A stretch of 37,419 bases of DNA from Bigelowiella natans CCMP2755 (taxonomy: Eukaryota > Cercozoa > Chlorarachniophyceae). The notes under the pieces were generated by a model that was not told where the DNA came from, searched no databases, and saw nothing but the letters and a program-made list of their open reading frames with translations. How positions within the stretch are numbered: the first letter of the stretch is position 1; each line of letters begins with the position of its first letter. This document shows positions 10,476 to 23,165 of the stretch, piece by piece. Both the position numbers and the translations under genes were made by a program. The stretch lies in assembly GCA_000320545.1 (NCBI GenBank), contig ADNK01001436.1:1-37419 (forward strand), in the 5' to 3' direction.

Positions 10476-11610
10476 AGAATAACTCGTGGATGACTTTCAA
10501 GACTTCTATTTCTAGTACAAACCATCATGATAGAATGGGTTTGGCTATGTCATGACATGAGTCATCATTTTAATAACTAATTGCATGGTACTAGCTCGTT
10601 GAGTCGCGCATGGCGTGTGGAGCGCCATTTCATCCATAGCTACCTAAATACATTCAACGTAGGAATAGAAGTTGTCTTAGCCATTTCTGAGTTATATCTG
10701 TGCACTTAATGTAGCAATATTATGAAAATTCACACCTAAACACGTGTCACAATATGAACGAAGTTTGCATAGATATGGCAAGGAATATTGCAAGTATGCT
10801 CATTATAGAGCGCATTGGCTAGTCCGTTGTGTCGCAATGAAGCAGCACACACACACGCTGTGCGTGTGCGTTCATTTGCGATTTGCTACCAACCTTGCAA
10901 CATCGAAACTAGATCACATTGTCATGTAACGCGCGACTGGGTACGACTAGCAAAAACTCGATCACTATGTGTGCAATGTACAATGACTACTTGTTGTAAC
11001 AAAGCAAACATATCAACCTTCGCATGCTATATACATACGTTCGTTAGACTAGACGTGTGTATATCACAGACACAAGTAAACGCAGATACAATTAAATACA
11101 GCCGACCATGCTTATGCCTACGACAGGGCAGCAGATGTACGTTAGCAAAAGCACGTTTGTTTTTGTGGCAGAACACATGTGTACTGACTATAGACACACG
11201 TATATATAATATATATAATATATATGATATACACGTATATATAATATATATAATATATATGATATATACTTTGTCTATTGTACTGTAGTAGCTATGTACA
11301 CTGAACACACATTAATGAAATGTGCATACACACTATAGTACGCTCATTAATGCTATCTTTTTAGATGTAGGCATTTCATTTGATGGATGCGCTTGAAATA
11401 TATGTATAGCATCCAAAAACAGCCATGCAAGTTTAGCACATTTGCTTATAGCCAAGACTAAATGAATGCAAATTTTAATTAGTATATTTCAGTTTGGATC
11501 TATATTGACAAAGAAATAATTTACTATCACTGCTGTATGTGGATAAAGACCACACATGAAATCATGATGCTATGTATGGCCTAATTAGTACAGTTTCATT
11601 CTACTCCCAT
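10476..11610. other. Intergenic, no gene recognised
   Basis: AT-rich DNA between the hydroxylase stop and the Arf pseudogene. Open frames here have no family features, and the longest owes its length to the TA-rich repeat at 11188-11280. Nothing else was recognised. Confidence 0.5.
11188..11280. repeat. TA-rich hairpin element with ATAGACA arms (copy 1), with internal 35-bp tandem repeat
   Basis: The left arm reads CTATAGACACACGTATATA. The right arm TATATACTTTGTCTATTG is its imperfect reverse complement. The core is a 35-bp unit beginning ACACGTATATATAATA, present twice in tandem (11196-11230 and 11231-11265). Two more elements with the same arm sequence lie at 29807-29875 and 29938-30033. 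Confidence 0.6.
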
Positions 11611-12266
11611 TCACCTCCTGACCATCCAGTTAAAACCTTCATATAGTTCATCGATACACTGCGTACAGGTGTCTTGAACGGAGTATCTTTTTCTGGGCTA
11701 CTTCAATTCTAGGTTTTTACTAACTTCTTTTGGCTTCAGATCTCGCGGAAGGTCCTCGCTTTTTGGCAAAAAAACAAGGACATATGCATTTCGGAGCTTA
11801 TATATTTTCGAGCATTTTATCCCACCCAACCTTAGACTCTCGCAAGAATTACTCATCAATCGAATATATCACAAACATGAAGCTTCCCGCGTTTTGTAGT
11901 GATGGCGCAATCTCTTGTTGTCCACTAACATTCCACATTGTTATGTTGATATTGTTGTATTTAATAGCGTTTGTGTTTTCCTTTATTGTCGTCACCACTT
12001 CAACAAAATCTAGCTTGCAAAGCACAGTCTAAGATTAACATTAAGCACATGATAGGAGTGACTTCTATAAAGTAAGAACCTCTAGTACGTCACAAGTTAG
12101 CACGTTTGGAAATGAGGAGACAAGCATCAACATCTAGAAAGTTAAAATCAAATTGCTAGGCTGGACCTACCGTACCATTTCATAGCTGCGTCGGGACCAA
12201 GGATTAGAATTTTCACAACTGATTCCTGGACAACTTGTTCTAGATGTTGCTTCTTGTTTGCCCCAT
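11611..12266 (-). pseudogene. Arf-family small GTPase pseudogene
   Basis: Conceptual translation of the minus strand, across frames, follows the Arf fold from end to end. It begins with an MGQTRSNI-like N-terminus at 12266 and continues with VVKILILGPDAAMK (Arf P-loop region normally GLDAAGKT), then TVLCKLDFVEVVTTI. NINITMWNVSGQQEI follows (normally WDVGGQ), then FMFVIYSID, FAKK with EDLPRDLKPKEVSKNLEL (the NKxD region), and QDTCTQCIDELYEGFNWM (the C-terminal helix). It is disabled by several lesions: TAG within the N-terminal segment, a frame change before VVKIL, TAA after YSIDE, a second TAA about 17 codons later, a 1-nt frameshift near 11760 in the NKxD region, and TAG after NLEL. An intron-like gap of about 110 nt remains between the P-loop and the next block, so this is a duplicated copy rather than a retrocopy. 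No functional Arf gene is in the window. Confidence 0.75.
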
Positions 12267-12322
12267 GCTTTCGGATCGCAGCTGGGCGAGCACAAGATGC
12301 TGCCGACGCATTTCTACGGAAA

Positions 12323-12642
12323 CCTAGGAAATCAGGAAATCCTGAAATCCTAGGAAATCCTACGAAATGCAGCTCTTTTTCTCGATTTTGTGTCGTGTCT
12401 CGGCATATTTTTCGAGTCTCCTTCGCAGCATCACGATTGGTCATACGAGCTTAAATTCGTCTGGAATCAAAGCCTCCGACAAATGCAACGGTGGAAATCC
12501 TAATGAAATACCGTGTCCGGTGAATTTGAGCGCTTGTTCCCTCAGCGACTTGGAGCACACAGTGTTGGATTAGAGAAATTCATCAAATCCCAGGAAATAA
12601 TCCTAGGAATTGGAAATCCGGGAAATCAGGAAATCTTCCCAT
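12323..12642. repeat. Degenerate GGAAATCC repeats
   Basis: Two clusters, 12323-12368 and 12584-12642, consist of repeated GGAAATC(C/A) words spaced 9-12 bp, several with the palindrome CCTAGG between them. They lie upstream of the HECT ligase gene and do not encode a recognised protein. They could be a decayed minisatellite or a cluster of binding sites. Confidence 0.5.
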
Positions 12643-12714
12643 AAATTATAAAAGGCATATTACTGTGTTGCGTCGCGAAAAGGCTTGTCGGTTCCAGAAA
12701 TCCGACGACAACCC

Positions 12715-15700
12715 ATGAAGAATTTAAACCAGGTGCCGACTACAAAACAGGTTTCCATTGCGATTTCGGAATCGGATTTTCTTTCTGCAGATCTTCAGAT
12801 TTACAAGGTAGAGACAAGGCTCAATTCTTGTCGTAAGTTCTAAAAATGGTCAACTTCTTCTGGGCATTATGTCGCAGGATAGAAATCCATGGTGAAACAT
12901 GTGCGATCTGGCCGAGTTTCGGGAGAAAAAAGAGAAGAACATCATCACAAAGGGATTGATTCCCCGACTTGCCAAAAGTGTCAACTACCCTAACAGGGAG
13001 GGTAGGAGGAAGCCCTTTTGCCCCTCTTCAAAAATTCCTCTCAATCCAAACACCCCTTTCCTTCTCATTTCGAACACAGCATTTCTTCTCAGGCGTACGC
13101 TGGTAAAGTTTTGGCTACTTTTTTGGAAGGAGGTTTCAATAGCGGTGTGCGGAAAATTTCGCGAGGAGGGAGCGAAGAGCTGATTCCTTCTAGGAAAGAG
13201 CTCTTTAAACATCATGGATAGGATTATGTTGTCTCTCCGTTCGGAAGAGAGATCTACGCAGCTTCTCGCGGTCTCGGAACTGTGTGAAATCCTGAGCTTA
13301 GCTTCGGTATTCTTATCTCCGAAGTTACTTTCTAACCTTCTACGTACTTCGTGCCGTTCCGAATTTTTCATATCATCTACACAGGAGGACCTGCTCCAAT
13401 CATTTTCCCCGCAAGAAATCACGCGCTCCATCACAGAAGTGCTAGCTGACCAAAAAACAAGCCCAGACGTGAAATGTACGGAAAAACGCCACACGAAAGC
13501 AGTTTGATTTCCTGTATACCTGAGAAGTGAATAGTGCGTCTGAATCTTCAATTGTTTGATTTTATGCGGTCAGTGATTGCGATAAGATGTTTGAACAATC
13601 TTATGGCCGCGCTTCCTTCGTCGGCGACTATTGTAGCCACAGCAAGCGTCGTAACCTCTTTGTGTGGTAAGCAACCTTACTCTATCACTTTTATTGAAAA
13701 CGTGATATATCACTAACTTCCAAATTTCTCAGAAAACGTGAGGACCATCTGCTATATTGATGTGGCTGAAGAGGCCTTAATCGTAATTAATTCAACCACC
13801 TACCTCCCTGGATAGAATTTTAGAAGTTTAAACATTCCTTTACGATCTTAAATTAGGCGTTGGGGAAAATATCACAGGCGAATCCAACAGGTGTCATCGA
13901 GGAGGTAGTTGCACTAAAGTCGCGTAGCAAGAAGTATTAGGTCTAAGATGAAGATGTGCCCCTTTTCCACCTTATCATCACACAGGGCGGACTGTCTGCA
14001 ATCATGACGAACCTTCCATTCTTCCCCATCCGGGTTAAGAAATAATTACAACATCTAATCTGGATAGGTCTGACTCCGTATGTGTGGTTTGTGCTTTATT
14101 TCCCAGGTTCAAAGATCTGCGATGGAAACGGCGGGTATGTTGTTTGGAAGTTTTGAGTGAAGGATAACCAAATTATATTGTTCGGAAGCACTGAGAACCT
14201 CGATTATCAAGTCTATGGCCTGATGCAGAGCTACATGTTTTCGTGATTGAAAGGGGTCTCATGTCACAATAAAAAATATAACCTGATTTACTTCTATGGA
14301 AGTGGATCAAGCATGAATTTAGAATTATTAATTTCTGTAATTTCAGCTGAGCTCATGGAGAAGGCTTCCCTGCACCCAAGTATGGGGATCGAATGCCTTC
14401 CAAGGGTAAGATTAATCCGCTCGTGCAGCCATTTCTTTCACTTATTTTTCCATAGTGGACGTGAACATACGCCATTTCTGCTATCCTCCGTCATTCACTT
14501 AAGGCTAAAATCGTTTTTAATTAGATCGGGGATCGCCTCGAGCCGTATACAGATTCTAAAGTGCGTGCCCTTGCTGTACGGATGTTTGCCTCTGCAACAA
14601 GGACACTAGCAGGAAACCCCGGTAAAACTTAATCTTGAAGTCATGATCACTTCTCCGCCTTAGCTTCTAGATGTAGGATTCGAAAAATGACTCAATTTGC
14701 TTCCAGGATTCATCGATTTAATGCTGAGTAGTAAGTTGCGGATGCTGCCGAAGCTTTTCAGGATCCTTTCTGACTCTTGCACACAACCCGACTGGACTCC
14801 AAAACCGTCAGACGAAAATGTCGTGCGCCAAATACTACGCTCCCTCGCAATGCTGTCCCGGAGCTCCAAAGAATTTTTCGAGCAAGTCATGAGGATTCCT
14901 ATCCCGATGATTGATGTTAAAGAAGAGGAAAGCGAGGAAGGAAAGCACCCTCCACCTATTGCAAGAATGGTAACAACGTAAGCCGACACCGTTTTCTTTG
15001 TATTTACTTAAATACTGCTGCCACTGTCGTTCCACAGGTGCATAATATCATCTTGAAGAAGCGAAGAAAGTCAAAAAACGATGCTGTTGGAGTCTCTACT
15101 CCTTCCTCAGCAACCGGTTTCTCCTCTCTGTCTACCTCGATGACCATCGACTGCCTATCGCTCGCTGTCGCACTATGCCCTGAGAAGTACTCTTTCCGCT
15201 TCACATTGGACAAATCTACTAAATGCAATACTACTAAGTCTACAGCAGCGACTTCCACGGTTGTCATCAATCCAAAGTCTGAGTCTCGAAGAAGAAAGAG
15301 AGGCACGCCTTCCCGACCTAATAGTAGGAGGGCCAAAGTTGCTATGAGGAATCCATCAGTAGTGGTTATCGAGACGTCTGAAAAGGAAGAGCTGCAGTCA
15401 AAAACAATGGTTATTGTACGTGAGCTATTTCCCGTCTTCGTCACTGTTGGTAGCGTCTGTGAGTACGAGGTTATTAGGGAACTATGCATAAGTGGAATCT
15501 CTTGCCTCTTGGGCGTCCTAAAGAAAAAAAGGTTGGGAGCTGCGGCATGCTCTTCCTCCAAAGTTCAAGTGATCGGTGATGGCGGTGAGCAGCTTGATGA
15601 CGACAGGAACTCCGACTACCTGCACGACTTTCCTCAATTCACAATTGAACTGCTGCGCTCAGGAAAGACATCCCAGGTTGTTCATGGGTTGACCATGGCA

Positions 15701-16578
15701 GATCAGCTGCTGGAGTCTCAGGAAGCGACCCCTTCAGTTATAAGAAAATTCGCTCGCGAGGGGGTTTTTTCCCTTATAAGAAATATGGCAAAGCTGCTCA
15801 CAACCCCATCCTCCCAAACTTCCTCTTGCCCTGAGAAGAAGAAGAGGAAAAAGAAGAAGAGGAGAAAGATAACGACAACAACGGCATCCGGCAAGCGATC
15901 AATAGATGAGAATATCTCTGAGCCCTCCTCTTACTTCTTCGTAGAATCCAAAATCCCTGAGTCTGTTGCTAGAAAGGCAGGCAATGTCCTATGGAAATGG
16001 GAAAAACGGTTACTACTGATGGCGTCGGAGGAAAAGGAGAATCAACATCTTCAAAACCTCGTCACCCAACTCGAGCGACTCATCGTTTCGACAAATATTA
16101 CAGACAAGAGAAAGGAACTGCGGAAGACGAAGATCAACAAACCTACAGACAAGGGAGGGGAGCAGACGTTACAAACGGAGCTTAGAATTGGAGCCTATGA
16201 TGCTGATAGGGAAGTGCTGAGAAAATTAGCAGAGATCTTGCAGCCTAATCGTATCACAACTTTTGAGCTGCTTTCAAGTGGCATTGTTCCTACCCTTTGC
16301 CGTTACCTTGGAGCGGATTCTCCATCTATTCCGCCAACCTTTGACTGCATGAGGAGTATCAAGGACGAAAATCATGTTTGTGATAATAATGATGCGCTCA
16401 ATTACCGTTTGGACGCGGCGTTGTTGCTACGGCGAGCTGCAGCATTGGATACGATTCTACTTTCTGCAGCCGGAGGGGGGACGGCACAAGGAAAGAAATT
16501 CGGATCACCAATCCATATAATTATTGATGACTCTGATCGGAAAAACAAAAGTTTGTCAGGTTCAAGCAAAGAGCATCC

Positions 16579-16612
<34 letters not shown>

Positions 16613-19600
16613 ACACCTGCGTTGATTGCGTGTCTCCTTCGGGCCTTGGACGCCACGGAGCGCTTTCGACTACGCGTGGACAGAGAAAGTGTCTTCCATC
16701 CGTTTGATACAGTTGCATCGTTCATGCGACCAGTGCGTTTGAAAATCTCCCTGGAAGATGATGACAAGCAGACTGCTCTGCCCGAGGAGGTTGGCACCGA
16801 GAACAAAAGCACCGTTTCCTCTGCGAAAAAGTACAGGAAAAAAGGCGGTCGAAGCTCTCGGCTGAGGTCGCTCTTGAAGGCTTCGTCTTCTTCTCCTGCA
16901 ACATCATCTCGGAGCCTGCCCATGGATAGCAAAAACAGCAGCCGCCTTCATCGCCATCATCGTATAGCTGATGATGGAAGTAGCAGCAGCGGTAGTAACG
17001 GTGTAGTATCCGGGATATTTGCTGTGGATCCATTGACTACCATCGAGATAATAACCAATTTTCTCGGACGCCAACATCCGGATTTGCTGCTTCCAACTGA
17101 GAAATCCATGAACAAGTACTTCTCTGCCGCAGCTACTAAAGACAGAAAAGTACCCTCGGCGGTTGGTGGTAGAGATGATCCCAATTCGCCACAAATACGC
17201 CAAACCCATCATCGTCGCCGCCAGCACTCAAGCAGCACAAGCATCAACTGTAGCTCAAGTAGTAGTAGCAGTAGCAGCTATACAAAGGTGCGAGGAAGTT
17301 TGATCAGGGGCACTTCTTCTTCTCGAAGTATCGCTCCTGCAGAGTGTCGACAGGTTAAAAAGCAGAACAATAGCAAGAAGAAGAGGGCTCTGGTCAGAAA
17401 AGCTCCTACAAAGCGAAAGCGACTAGAGACTAGCACGGCCAACAATGAATCGAAGGAGGAAGCAGGTGCTTCGGCTATTTATGTAGAAGGAACAACAGCA
17501 GCACCAAAACTACGTGCTACCCACCTCCAAATGAAAACAGCATTCACACGCTCGGGTCGTCAGTTCCGACCGTCACTCGCATCAGGAAAGAGTCCTTTCC
17601 CTGCTGCTACTATATACGATGATGTTAGTACTCCTGTTGCTGTTGCTGGTGTCCTTGAATCATCATTCTCTGCTCCCAAAGGCAAGACGAATAGAAGAAA
17701 GCTGAAAAGGAAACGAGAAAATTTAGACGTGACAACAACTGCAGGTGGTACCATAAGTTTACCACCAAGTATGCGAAAGCAGTACGAAGTTCCTAAGACA
17801 AGGGCGCGAAATAAACTTCTGGGAAGTATAACGCCTGGAGACGGAGGCGGAAGCGGCAAGAACGACCCCCTATTGCCTCTTTCAGCAGCTTGCTCCAGCA
17901 TCAGGGACGAGATGCAACGAGCTGTGGAGTTTGCAAAAGGGAGGCGGATTGAGATGACTATGAACGGCAAGATTCTTGACCCAAAGCTGTCCGTGTATGA
18001 AGCCATCCATTTGCATACCCCGGCTCCATGCCGCGGGCAAACCGCTACTACTACTACTACTGCTACTACTACCACCAACAATAAGAGTAATATGCAGGAG
18101 GATCAAGGTGAAGACGCTACTACTGCGATGATCGAGGTGGTTGACACAAGCAAGGTTTGGGAAATGGTGCATGACATTAAATATCGCGTGATTCTTCCCA
18201 ATGAAGAAGGCAAGGGTGAAGGAGAAGAACTAGATTCATCATCCCTACCACCACCACCAACAGCAGGAGAATATTCAAAGAAGCTGCCGACATCTTCCGA
18301 CACTGTGAATCAGCTGCTGCTCCTGCTGCGAGTACTCCACGATGTTGCAGTATCTCGTGACAAAATACTAGAATACCGCCAGATCATGATCCACGCGGAG
18401 AAGGCAGCCGACGCTGGCGTCGGGAATGCTCAGGATTCATCTAAACGAAAATCGGTCACAGCTTCCTTCGACGTAGGGGACGTTCTCCCATCTCCTGCCA
18501 GCATCGAATATCATCATCAACGGCTCAGGGAGGAGGAGGGAATAAGTCCCACACCTGCACAATGGTGCGCCAAATCCTCGAGAATCAGCAAGAAATTCAT
18601 TCGCCAGATCACAGACCCGTTGATCCTGTGCTCTTCGTCTCCGTTCAGAAGGGTCGGCAGCAGTCCAAATCTTGGCATCCCGCATTGGGCGCATTGGCTT
18701 GCTCGAAATACTCCTTTCATCCTGTCTCCCGCATCTCGGCACCTTTACTTCCGCCTCACTGGGTTCTCTCACACCAAGCATCTTCAGCATGTCAACTCCT
18801 ACCTCGTCCGGGAGCACAAGAGGGACGAGGGGGGTTCCTCTTCAACAATGCCATCATCATCCTTGCGATCTGCAGCACGTGCAGCATCTGGCAGCGGTGG
18901 AGTGGTGCTTTCGACAGCTACTTCTTCCTCCTCCTCCTCCTCCTCCTCGTCGTTGCCCGTACGAAACACATTGGCCAGTGAGTATCGTTTTATGAAGCAG
19001 ATAAAAGTATTTACTACACGTGCCAATGTATTAGAGGCGGCATGCCAGCTCCTCGAGCATCATGCTTCTGACCGATGCAATATCCGCGCGGAGTTTATCG
19101 GAGAGAAGGGTGTCGGCCTTGGACCCACGATGGAATTCTTCGCGCTGGCCTCTAGAGAACTTCAACGGAAGAATCTGAATCTATGGTATGACCTTTCCGA
19201 TCAGGCACAACGGGAGGAGGAGGAGGTCGTGGTGGTGGGGGACGGTGATTCGTCGTCACGACAGACCACGCCGAGAGATAAACAGCATAGTAAAAGTCAT
19301 TGTGGTGGTGGTGTTGGTGAGGAGGGGGAGGAGGGGGAGCGTGATGCTGGGTTCCATTTTGCCGTCTTTCGGTGCAAGAACTGCTCATATGTTTCGCTGC
19401 CCTCATGTCCGCGCCATGGATGCCTCCTCACAACGCTCCTTAAGAATGGTCAGTGGAAATGTTCTGTGAAGAACTGCCAGACAAGTATCTCCTCGTCTTC
19501 TCTGGGGAATAAGGGAGAGGAGAAGAGGAGGAGGAGGACGACGACGAAGAGAAGTAGCATAAGCAACGGTTCCTCCTCCTCCTCCTCCTCCTCCTCCTCC

Positions 19601-22500
19601 TCTTCCTCCTCCTCCTCCCTGTCCTTCTCTCCCTCTGAAAAGGGAGATCAAAAGGGTGAGGATGTGGAGTCCATCGGGGTATTGTTAATGGAAGAGGAGG
19701 AGGATAATGCGTCCGACAGTAAGGAACAAGGCAAACTGCTACATGATTCCATGATGCAGCAGCAGCTGCAAACCCACAGCAAGAAGGGAGGAGGAGGAGG
19801 AGGAGGAGGAGGAGGAGGAGGAGTTCTCAGCAACGGAGAAAACCATCGGAAATTAGAGGGGGCAGTAAGCTGCTGTCCGCTTTGTTATCATCGACAAAAA
19901 GAGCGTATGGAGATAGAAGAATGGGGACTGACAAAGAAGGAGTGCAAATATCTGAATGACTCGTACCCGAAGGGGGTATCTGTATTTCCGCACGTCGCTC
20001 TCAAGTGCTGCTCTTGCTCCGGCATCAATTTTCCAGGAAATAAGGATGTTCTTCATGCGAACGTAGGGGGAAAGCTGCTGTCTCAGGAAAGGACTTTCGT
20101 CTCCCCGAAGTTGTATCGAGAAGTGTTCTCTCACTTCCGAAGATGTTGCATTGGATCTGCTCTACAAACCTGTCCGATTATCCTCCGGGAATCCTTCGTC
20201 CGATCGCTTCAAAGCTGTTACACTGAGAGTGCCAAAAGGATCTTCCGTAAACACACAGAAGAAGAAGAAGAAAAGGAAGAAGAAAAGGAAGAAGACGATG
20301 ATGCAGAAGAGAACGAGGAGGGGGTGGTGCATAGAATGGTGAGTATGGATACAGCCGAAGAGGAGAAAAAGAGGAAGAAGGGGAAGAAGAAGAAGAAGAA
20401 AAAGAAGAGGAAGAAGAAGATGAAATTGAGCAAAAGCAAACGAATGCGTGACTTTTCCACCGGACAAACAACGCTGTTTGAAGGTCCAACGAAACAGAAA
20501 AACGATCGCAGCGATGCCAGAAGTCACGACTACGACAGCAGCAGCAGCAGCAGCAACAACAATAACGCCGAGGAGTCCTCTTCCTCTTCCTCCTCCCAAT
20601 ACATGTATCATCCACACGGGCTATTTCCACGGCCGCAAGATCCGTGTGATATTGGCCCTCTTTTGTTCTCGCTAAACAACCGGTGGGTAGGGTAGCTAGG
20701 TAGGGTTACGGTAGGATAGGGTAGGGTAGGGTAGGGAGGTGGATAAGGTGAGTGGGTAGGTGGGAAGCAAGCTTCTTGGGCCAAATCAATGATGATAATG
20801 ATATCAATAGTAATAATGATACAGACAAAGGTCACCCACTTAAGCTCTCCCATCACCAACCAACCAACCAACCAACCAATTATCTATCCATCTATCCATC
20901 CATCACCACAGTAGCAGTTTTAAAAGTCTTAACCTTAATACTCGCAAACACTAATTATATTTATGCTCTAACTCCTCCTCCTCCTCCTCTTCATCTTCCT
21001 TAGGCGGCAGATCTCTCACGGGGCAGGAGGTGTGGCATCTATCGGTAGCTGTAGCGGTGGCGACTGTAGCACTAGTGGTCCCTCATTCCGATCACCTCTC
21101 TCTCTCTTCAAGAACGCAGGCAGGCTCCTTGGCCAGGTAAAACTCTTTCAATGACACACGATATAGTAGCGACGACCATGCTCTTGAGCTGCTATCGTAT
21201 CTGCTGCTACACCAACACGTAGAATAATGAAAGAGACGCGTCCTTTTGTACGCGCCTGCGTGTGCTTATGTTTTTGTGCGTGGCGTTGGTTTTGTCCAGG
21301 CCATCATTGAAGGGCGAACCCTGGACATCGACATCTCCCCAGCCCTCCTGGAGCACTTGTAACAATAACGATAATGATATTAATTATATTAATACTAATA
21401 TGGCAGGATATGCATCCTCCTCTCCTTCTTGAAGCATGAGCAATATGATGGCTACTATGATGAAATATGGCGTATGAAGGAGGAAGGAGTTCTGCTGCAT
21501 GATGCTTCTGTTTTATCGTTGCAAGAAAGCTGGTGATGATGGGAGAAGAGAATCCCTGCCTTCATCTTCGCTTCGTGATTTTGCTGCTGCCTGCCTGTCT
21601 CCGAACTTGCTCATTTTCTCCTCCTCCTCCTCCTCCTCTTCCTCCCCCATGTGCGTTGTTTTGTGGATGATACCTCGTACTGCTTGAGGCTATGGACATG
21701 CTACTGTGTAACTATTGACATAGTATATTGTTCTATGCGTGCTGATGACTGACTGACTGACTGACTGCCTGACTGGTGGTGGTGGTGGTGGTGGTGGTTG
21801 GCGAAAACAGAGGTGCTGGAAGAACTCAAGAAGACCATCTGCACTATATCGACCCCGTTCTACACAAAAGCCTATCCAAGTAAGCACCACGAACACGGCC
21901 GTAGAGAGGGAGAATACCCAGGAGAATAGGGGAGGGACTAAGCCGAGGAGAAGAGGGAGGCAAAGCATGATCATAATCTTTATAAGTGTGAGATTCAATG
22001 AGTTTGGGTGATTGATGCAGTAACGAATGTACGCTGATTATCTCCCTCCCCCTATTCCTCTTTTCTCCTCTACTGCGTCACCACTAGGTTGTTCCGCCTG
22101 GCACGTGCAGTAAAGCATTACAAGGCCATCACCTCCACAATGGGGCTCAGGGTCGGAGAAGGAAAAGGAGGAGGGCGACGACGACAAAGGAGAGGGCCAT
22201 CAGCAGCAGCAGCAACGTCCGCAGCGAATTTGGAGAAGTTATTTACGATAGATGGTAAGATATTATTAGACGGGAATCATTGACACACTGATAATATCAA
22301 TGGAGAGATACTGTGTACGTGAAGCCATCGATTTTTTCCCATCCTTTTTTGTAATTGCCGTCTTTATCGCGAGGAGAAACGCATAGTCATCAATGTACTG
22401 AACACCGTCAACATTTGTTGGGAACAAATAACGAATAAATAGGATGTACGGTGGAAGATCTTTGCCTCACTTTCGTGGCCCCCTCGATGGGATCCAAACA

Positions 22501-22531
<31 letters not shown>

Positions 22532-23132
22532 ATTGTTGTTGTTGTAGTAGAAGAGGAAGGAAAGGAAGAATAGTGGAGAGCATAATAGAGGAAGCAGCCA
22601 ACGTGGCCACACGGCCAGGAGACTCTTGTATTTTGTGCTGCATCATCAAAAATTGTTTTCTGCAAGACAAAAGAGAAGGGTTTTGTCGTCATCGTTGTCC
22701 AGTCAGCCATCTCCTTCGAGACCTCCATAAAAATCGTCCTCTCGCAAACACATTCATTATCAATATAATTTTTATATTATTATCAGGGCCCCGTTGAGTT
22801 AGTTCCCGGGGGTATTGATGTTGCAGTGACAGTCCAAAACCTGGAATCTTATCTACAGAAAGGTAATAACAGGAGAGGAGAGGGCGAGAAGGAGGAGAGA
22901 ATGCATTATCTAGCAGAAATGATTCAAAGATGTAAAGAAAATAGACCGCCTCCACATACATCACCTTTTTGTAAATCATTTGTTTGATGTTGATTTTCTT
23001 TGTCCTTACTGCAACTTAAGCATTGTTATCCTCGTCGCCATCATCGTCATCATCATCATTGTTGTCTGTATGATGTGATACTCTTCTGGGTCTGTGCATC
23101 CATCGTTGCCTTTCCTCAAACGATGATATTAC

Positions 23133-23165
<33 letters not shown>

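Noticed and set aside
12148-12444. Minus-strand frame of 98 codons containing ILILGPDAAM, considered as an intact small G-protein or G-alpha gene
   Set aside because: Downstream blocks match Arf, not G-alpha, and contain stops and frameshifts, so it was called a pseudogene; the upstream half of this frame is only GGAAATCC repeat.
13018-13092. Possible first exon of the HECT gene starting at 13018
   Set aside because: The codon at 13018 is TTG, not ATG, and the bases before 13093 look like a polypyrimidine tract and acceptor; an upstream exon at 12715-12807 joins in phase instead.
15991-16185. Short plus-strand frame inside the large HECT exon
   Set aside because: Out-of-frame shadow of the ligase coding sequence.
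16560-16612. Tandem ATC/CAT array considered as a separate minisatellite or CRISPR-like array
   Set aside because: It codes for a poly-His run in the ligase frame; no spacer-repeat structure is present anywhere in the window.
18900-20620. Long minus-strand open frames opposite the Ser, Gly and Glu/Lys runs
   Set aside because: They arise from GGA/TCC and GAA/TTC trinucleotide repeats, which lack stops in several frames; no independent evidence of coding.
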